Below, piece after piece: positions 22,834 through 27,118 of a DNA stretch of 27,118 nucleotides. The notes beneath the pieces are model-generated. The model had not been told where the DNA came from and did not search any database. It was given only the letters and a program-made list of their open reading frames with translations. The DNA lies in assembly GCA_002314775.1 (NCBI GenBank), contig DCHE01000003.1, positions 55,490-82,607 of the forward strand, read 5' to 3'. The translations under genes were made by a program, and so were the position numbers. Origin of the DNA: Lachnospiraceae bacterium UBA1760. GTDB lineage: Bacteria > Bacillota > Clostridia > Lachnospirales > Lachnospiraceae. Numbering within the stretch: position 1 is the stretch's first letter; every line of letters starts with the position of its first letter.

Positions 22834-23784
22834 CTAGTTAATAATCCCTTTATTCTTAAGCTCCAAGAGCATATATTCAAGTATCTCATTATCGTTACTA
22901 AAGCCGTCTTTGTCAACCCAAATCACATTCTTTTCACGTTTAAACCAGGTAAGCTGTCTCTTTGCGAAATGTCTTGTATCAAGCTTGATTTTTTCAATCG
23001 CTTCCTCTCTTGTTATGATTCCGTCGAAATAATCAAACAGCTCTCTATAGCCAATTCCCTTCATAGAAATGTTATCCCGATTTAGACCCAGTTTAATTAA
23101 CCCCTCCATCTCCTCAAAGAGGCCCTCTTTTACCATAATATCGACTCTCCTGTCGATTCTCTCATAGAGCTTATCTCTATCCATAGTAAGCACAAAATAA
23201 ACTGCATTATAGTATGCCTCCTTATTATGGCTTTCCTCATTGTGAGTAGATATCTTGGCATTATTATTATGATGATACTCAAGTGCCCTTATTACTCGCT
23301 TAACATTGTTTTTGTGAATAGCTGCTGCTGACTCCTTATCTACCTCAGAAAGCATATTGTGGAGAATATCTGCTCCATCCGCTTTTTCAGCAATTTCCCT
23401 AAGCTTCTCCCTGTAACCGTCAGACTCCTCCTCCTTGAAATCAATATCGTAGAGAAGCGCCTGTATGTAAAAGCCTGTTCCGCCACAAACAACAGGAATT
23501 CCGCCTCTATCGGTTATATCCTTTGCATATTTCTTTGAGAGTTCCTTAAACTCAGACACGTTAAATTCATGAAAGGGATCAAATATATCAATCATATGAT
23601 GCTTAATTCCACGCATTTCTTCCTTGGTAACCTTTGCCGTACCAACATCCATACCTGTATAAACCTGCATGGAATCTGCAGAGATTATTTCCCCGGAAAT
23701 CATTTCACACAGTCTTACTGAAAGCTCTGTTTTTCCGGCAGCAGTCGGCCCGGTTATTATTACAAGTGGTCTATCATTAGTCAT
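22834..23784 (-). CDS. miaA: tRNA dimethylallyltransferase
   Basis: Adds the dimethylallyl group to A37 of tRNAs that read UNN codons. 316 residues, normal length. The P-loop GPTAAGKT (residues 12-19) is followed by ISADSMQVYTGMDVGTAKV, GIKHHMIDIFDP, PVVCGGTGFYIQALLYDI and the C-terminal ISMKGIGYRELFDYFDG and FAKRQLTWFKRE. AAGGA lies seven bases before ATG 23784. It follows mutL by 23 bases; mutS-mutL-miaA is a common order. The 97-base AT-rich gap after it shows no clear terminator. Confidence 0.97.
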   Translation of the reverse strand: MTNDRPLVIITGPTAAGKTELSVRLCEMISGEIISADSMQVYTGMDVGTAKVTKEEMRGIKHHMIDIFDPFHEFNVSEFKELSKKYAKDITDRGGIPVVCGGTGFYIQALLYDIDFKEEESDGYREKLREIAEKADGADILHNMLSEVDKESAAAIHKNNVKRVIRALEYHHNNNAKISTHNEESHNKEAYYNAVYFVLTMDRDKLYERIDRRVDIMVKEGLFEEMEGLIKLGLNRDNISMKGIGYRELFDYFDGIITREEAIEKIKLDTRHFAKRQLTWFKREKNVIWVDKDGFSNDNEILEYMLLELKNKGIIN

Positions 23785-23807
23785 AGTTCGTCCTTTTTAT
23801 GTATTAG

Positions 23808-25940
23808 CTACACAATTCTTCTAAATTTCTTTTCAAGTTCTTCCTTTGTAAGCTTTATGAGTGTTGGTCTTCCATGTGGGCAGGTGTATGGATTGTCAAG
23901 GGTTAACAGCTTTTCTATCAGCTGCCCTGCCTCCTTAATAGAAATTCTCTGATTTCCCTTTATTGCCGCCTTACAGGACATTGATGCAATCTTTCTTACA
24001 AATATATCCTCCGTAATGTGGCTTCCATTTACTGAATCAAGCAAAGATGAGAGGAATTCTTCAAATATATCCCTTGCCGAAAGACCGTAGGAGTTAAATG
24101 GAAGTCCCTGAAGTCTGAATTCATTTCCACCAAACTCCTCTATCATAAATCCTGCTCTTTGGAAGATTTGAAGGTTTTCAAGTATAACATCCTTCTCAAC
24201 ATTCGAAACAGAAATAATCTCAGCCGGGTAAATCATCTGGGAGATTATCTCCTTGTTCTTGAAGTCCTTTAAAAATGCTTCGTAATTCACCTTTTCATGA
24301 GCCGCATGCTGGTCCATGATATAAAGAGCTCCATCAAATTCTGTAATCCAGTAGGTATCAAATGCCTGACCGATTATCTTATGATGCGAAACTGCTTCCT
24401 TAGATAGAAAGATGTCATTAAAAAGCTCCTGCTGGGAGAAATCCTGATTATCACTGGAATTAGCGCTGTAGCTTGCTTCTTCCTTCACTACGTTATCATC
24501 TAAGATGCTATCATTCTGAATTACTTCATTCTGAATTTCTTCATCCTTAATTGCTTCATCATTTTCTACAAGGTTGACATCATTTTTTACTTCAACAGTA
24601 TCTTTTTTATCAGAAGCGGATGTATCCCTTGAATCTGAAAGCTTCTCTCTAAACTCCTTAGGAAGCATAGCCTCCAGGATATCAAAGGTGCCTGTAATCG
24701 ACATCCTTCCCTTATCATGTATAGGGTTATTTACTGATTTTGCTCTGTCTGATGCCTGACTCTTTGATGTTATTTGGCTTTCTATCCTTCCCTTTTCAGG
24801 TGCATTGTTGTTAACTTTATTAACATTTTCAGATACCGGGCTATTAGCAGAAGGTCTCGTCCAAGGATTTGCCTTGGCACTATCTTCCTTGCTTTTAGAT
24901 CTCTCATAGCTTGCCGTAGCAGGCCTGTCGTACCTCTCAGCCATGTCAGGAATTATCTCCTTCTTGCTTAAAGCATCTGAAACAGCATGATACACCGCAT
25001 GGAAAAGAGCCTTTTCATTATTGTATCTAAATTCCATCTTTGTCGGATGAACATTAACATCGCACTCCTCAGTAGGAAGGCTCAAGTTAAGCACTGTAAA
25101 TGGAAACTTGTGCTGCATAATGAAGGTTTTATAACCCTCTTCAATCGCTCTGTTAATTATATTGGATTTGATAAATCTTCCGTTTATAAAATAATTTTCA
25201 AAGCCTCTGTTTCCCTTTGAAATAAATGGTTTTCCGATATATCCGGTAATCCTGATGTTCTCATCAGCATAGTCAACCTCAAGCATGTTCTTAGTGATAT
25301 CTCTGCCGTAAATGCTGTAGATAACCTCTCTCAGCTTCCCGTTTCCAGAGGTTTCAACCACATTTTTTCCATTTGAAATAAGTCTTAGGCTGATATCTGG
25401 GTGTGAAAGGGCAAGTCTTACAACAAGATCATTTATGTAAGAGCCCTCTGTCATATTGGACTTTAAAAACTTGAGTCTTGCCGGCGTGTTGAAGAACAGA
25501 TTCTTGATAATAAAGGTTGTTCCATCTGGGGCACCCGTCTCAGAAAGCTCAAGCTCCTTTCCGCCGTGAATCACGTATTTAACTCCGGTCAAGCTTGCTC
25601 TGGTCTTTGTTATCATCTCAGTCTGAGAAACTGCAGATATCGTTGACAAAGCCTCGCCTCTAAAACCAAGGGTTGTCAGATGGCTGAGTCCCTCGGCATC
25701 CGAAAGCTTACTTGTAGCGTGACGCATTAAGGCAAGCCTGACCTCGTCCTTTTCGATTCCGCAGCCGTTGTCAGTTATTCTTATGTAGGTCTTTCCACCA
25801 TCCTTAAGTTCAACTGTAATACTTGTTGCTCCGGCGTCGATTGAGTTTTCTACAAGCTCCTTAACAACCGAAGAAGGTCTTTCAATAACCTCTCCTGCTG
25901 CTATCTTATCTATTGTGTTTTGATCAAGAATTTTAATCAT
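23808..25940 (-). CDS. mutL: DNA mismatch repair protein MutL (endonuclease type)
   Basis: 710 residues. The N-terminal GHKL ATPase has KIAAGEVIERPSSVVKELVENSIDAGA, TDNGCGI and TLGFRGEALSTISAV. A long linker (about 335-500) is rich in Ser/Asp/Glu/Asn. The C-terminal dimer domain carries the endonuclease motif DQHAAHEKVNYE (543-554), plus SCKAAIKGNQ and CPHGRP for metal binding, so this MutL nicks DNA itself, as expected in organisms lacking MutH. Its ATG overlaps the mutS stop (ATGA), so translation is coupled. Three 15-bp in-frame repeats lie in the linker. Confidence 0.97.
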   Translation of the reverse strand: MIKILDQNTIDKIAAGEVIERPSSVVKELVENSIDAGATSITVELKDGGKTYIRITDNGCGIEKDEVRLALMRHATSKLSDAEGLSHLTTLGFRGEALSTISAVSQTEMITKTRASLTGVKYVIHGGKELELSETGAPDGTTFIIKNLFFNTPARLKFLKSNMTEGSYINDLVVRLALSHPDISLRLISNGKNVVETSGNGKLREVIYSIYGRDITKNMLEVDYADENIRITGYIGKPFISKGNRGFENYFINGRFIKSNIINRAIEEGYKTFIMQHKFPFTVLNLSLPTEECDVNVHPTKMEFRYNNEKALFHAVYHAVSDALSKKEIIPDMAERYDRPATASYERSKSKEDSAKANPWTRPSANSPVSENVNKVNNNAPEKGRIESQITSKSQASDRAKSVNNPIHDKGRMSITGTFDILEAMLPKEFREKLSDSRDTSASDKKDTVEVKNDVNLVENDEAIKDEEIQNEVIQNDSILDDNVVKEEASYSANSSDNQDFSQQELFNDIFLSKEAVSHHKIIGQAFDTYWITEFDGALYIMDQHAAHEKVNYEAFLKDFKNKEIISQMIYPAEIISVSNVEKDVILENLQIFQRAGFMIEEFGGNEFRLQGLPFNSYGLSARDIFEEFLSSLLDSVNGSHITEDIFVRKIASMSCKAAIKGNQRISIKEAGQLIEKLLTLDNPYTCPHGRPTLIKLTKEELEKKFRRIV
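24512..24556. repeat. Three imperfect 15-bp repeats in the mutL linker
   Basis: CATTCTGAATTACTT (24512-24526), CATTCTGAATTTCTT (24527-24541) and the more diverged CATCCTTAATTGCTT (24542-24556). On the coding strand they give five-residue units of the form E-x-I-x-N/D in the disordered linker between the ATPase and the endonuclease domain. Copy changes would keep the frame. Confidence 0.85.
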
Positions 25941-27118
25941 GATAATCTATCCTTTAATTCCTGCAAATAAAGCATGGCCTTTACAGGAGTCATGTTGTTT
26001 AAATCAAGGTTCTTAAGCTCCGCTGCTATGCTCATCTCCTCTGCAGATGAAAAGAGTGAAAGCTGGCCATAGTCATCCTTTTTCTTCTTAGGGCTCTGCT
26101 TTTTATAGCTCTTACCTGTCTCAATCTTTTTGACATTGCCTGTTGTATCCTGCTCAAGCAAAATGTCAGAAATCTCCTTTGCTCTTTCAATAACTGCATT
26201 TGGCACTCCGGCAATTTTTGCAACCTGAATACCGTAGCTTCTGTCTGCTCCACCAGGGATAATCTTTCTTAAGAAAACAATGTCATCGCCATTTTCCTTA
26301 ATGGCTATACAATAGTTATTTACAGATGAGAGCTTGTCCTCAAGCTCTGTAAGCTCATGGTAATGTGTTGCAAAAAGAGTTTTAGCACCAAGAATATCGC
26401 TGTCTGCAATATACTCAACCACCGCCCAGGCGATTGAAAGCCCGTCAAAGGTTGAGGTTCCACGTCCAATCTCATCAAGAACAATAAGAGACTTGCTTGT
26501 GGCATTTCTAAGGATGTTCGCCACCTCATTCATCTCAACCATAAAGGTTGACTGTCCTGATGCAAGGTCATCGCTGGCACCTACTCTTGTAAATATTCTG
26601 TCACATATACATATATCAGCCTCACGGCAAGGCACAAAGGAGCCAATCTGAGCCATCAAAACGATAAGAGCAGTCTGTCTCATATAGGTTGATTTACCTG
26701 CCATATTAGGACCTGTAATGATTGAAATTCTGTTGCCAATTCCGTCGAGGAAGGTATCATTTGGCACAAATGAATCCTTATCGATAACTCTCTCTATTAC
26801 CGGATGTCTTCCATCCTTAATATCTATAACTCCCTCTTCATTGAGAAGAGGTCTAACATAATGATTCTTCTCTGCCACATAGGCAAGGGACTGAAGTGCG
26901 TCAATATAAGCTATGGTAGCCGCAGTATCCTTTACTCTCTTAATCGAAAGAGCAAGCTCGTCCCTAAGCGAGACAAAGGCATCATACTCAGTACCAAAAA
27001 GCTTATCCTCGGCACCGAGAATCACTCCTGAGAGCTCATTTAACTCATCTGTTGTATATCTCTCGGCATTGGTAAGTGTCTGTTTTCTTATAAAATAGTC
27101 CGGAACAAGGTTCTTAAA
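25937..27118 (-). CDS. mutS: DNA mismatch repair protein MutS, N-terminal part missing
   Basis: The frame stays open to the right edge, so the start is outside the window; 393 residues of a protein usually near 870 are present. The GTG at 27025 is internal, since residues before it (YFIRKQTLTNAERY) are classic MutS lever/clamp sequence. The ATPase domain shows Walker A TGPNMAGKST, Walker B LIVLDEIGRGTSTFDG, and FATHYHELTELE. The C-terminus ends in the usual helix-turn-helix dimer region (MTPVKAMLYLQELKDRL). It recognises mismatches and recruits MutL, encoded next with a four-base overlap. Confidence 0.97.
   Translation of the reverse strand, partial: FKNLVPDYFIRKQTLTNAERYTTDELNELSGVILGAEDKLFGTEYDAFVSLRDELALSIKRVKDTAATIAYIDALQSLAYVAEKNHYVRPLLNEEGVIDIKDGRHPVIERVIDKDSFVPNDTFLDGIGNRISIITGPNMAGKSTYMRQTALIVLMAQIGSFVPCREADICICDRIFTRVGASDDLASGQSTFMVEMNEVANILRNATSKSLIVLDEIGRGTSTFDGLSIAWAVVEYIADSDILGAKTLFATHYHELTELEDKLSSVNNYCIAIKENGDDIVFLRKIIPGGADRSYGIQVAKIAGVPNAVIERAKEISDILLEQDTTGNVKKIETGKSYKKQSPKKKKDDYGQLSLFSSAEEMSIAAELKNLDLNNMTPVKAMLYLQELKDRLS

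Overview
The window looks like a low-GC Gram-positive chromosome, most likely Clostridia and probably Lachnospiraceae (Butyrivibrio/Pseudobutyrivibrio/Roseburia type). This is inferred from low GC, strong AGGAGG-type ribosome binding sites, frequent TTG starts, a DUF4321 protein, a SepF/DivIVA division cluster and an MreC/MreD/PBP2/RodA wall cluster. I see no prophage, IS, CRISPR, rRNA or tRNA. There is no gene-free stretch over 300 bases. Almost everything is core chromosomal.

Layout. Genes from 1 to 5144 are on the + strand: the end of proA, a MoxR-type AAA+ ATPase with a VWA partner, a patatin-like hydrolase, a cytidylate-kinase-like protein, an AT-rich hairpin terminator and a GNAT acetyltransferase. 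From 5149 to the right edge every gene is on the - strand. At the switch sits a 351-residue tyrosine recombinase that resembles the single-protein Xer enzymes (XerS type). It has its own near-consensus promoter, and a 34-bp interrupted palindrome lies just upstream of its start. The palindrome has the layout of a Xer core site (two 11-bp arms around 6 bp). I regard this recombinase plus site, at a point where gene orientation converges, as the main find: a candidate one-recombinase Xer/dif chromosome-resolution module.

Right of it, 17 closely packed - strand genes (22721 down to 6433) could be one long operon ending at a clear terminator at 6391-6418. In transcription order they are: PLP lyase (aluminium-resistance family), DUF4321, radC, mreC, mreD, PBP2 (mrdA), rodA, an MgsA-like protein with a broken active site, a D,D-carboxypeptidase, a small P-loop protein, a HlyD-like membrane protein, yggS, sepF, divIVA, aroB, lspA, rluD. 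This joins parts of two clusters that are separate in Bacillus subtilis: radC-mreBCD, here without mreB, and ylmE-sepF-ylmG-ylmH-divIVA-ileS-lspA-rluD, here without ylmG/ylmH and with aroB where ileS would be. The cluster thus links side-wall synthesis, septum placement and lipoprotein maturation. Upstream of it lies a mismatch-repair/tRNA-modification operon, mutS (5' end off the window), mutL and miaA.

Smaller oddities: short tandem duplications, two of 11 bp directly before start codons and several in frame inside coding regions (sepF, rluD, mutL, divIVA); a PBP2 with an extra segment of about 235 residues; a VWA protein with a degenerate MIDAS motif; and extended tails on LspA, RluD and DivIVA.
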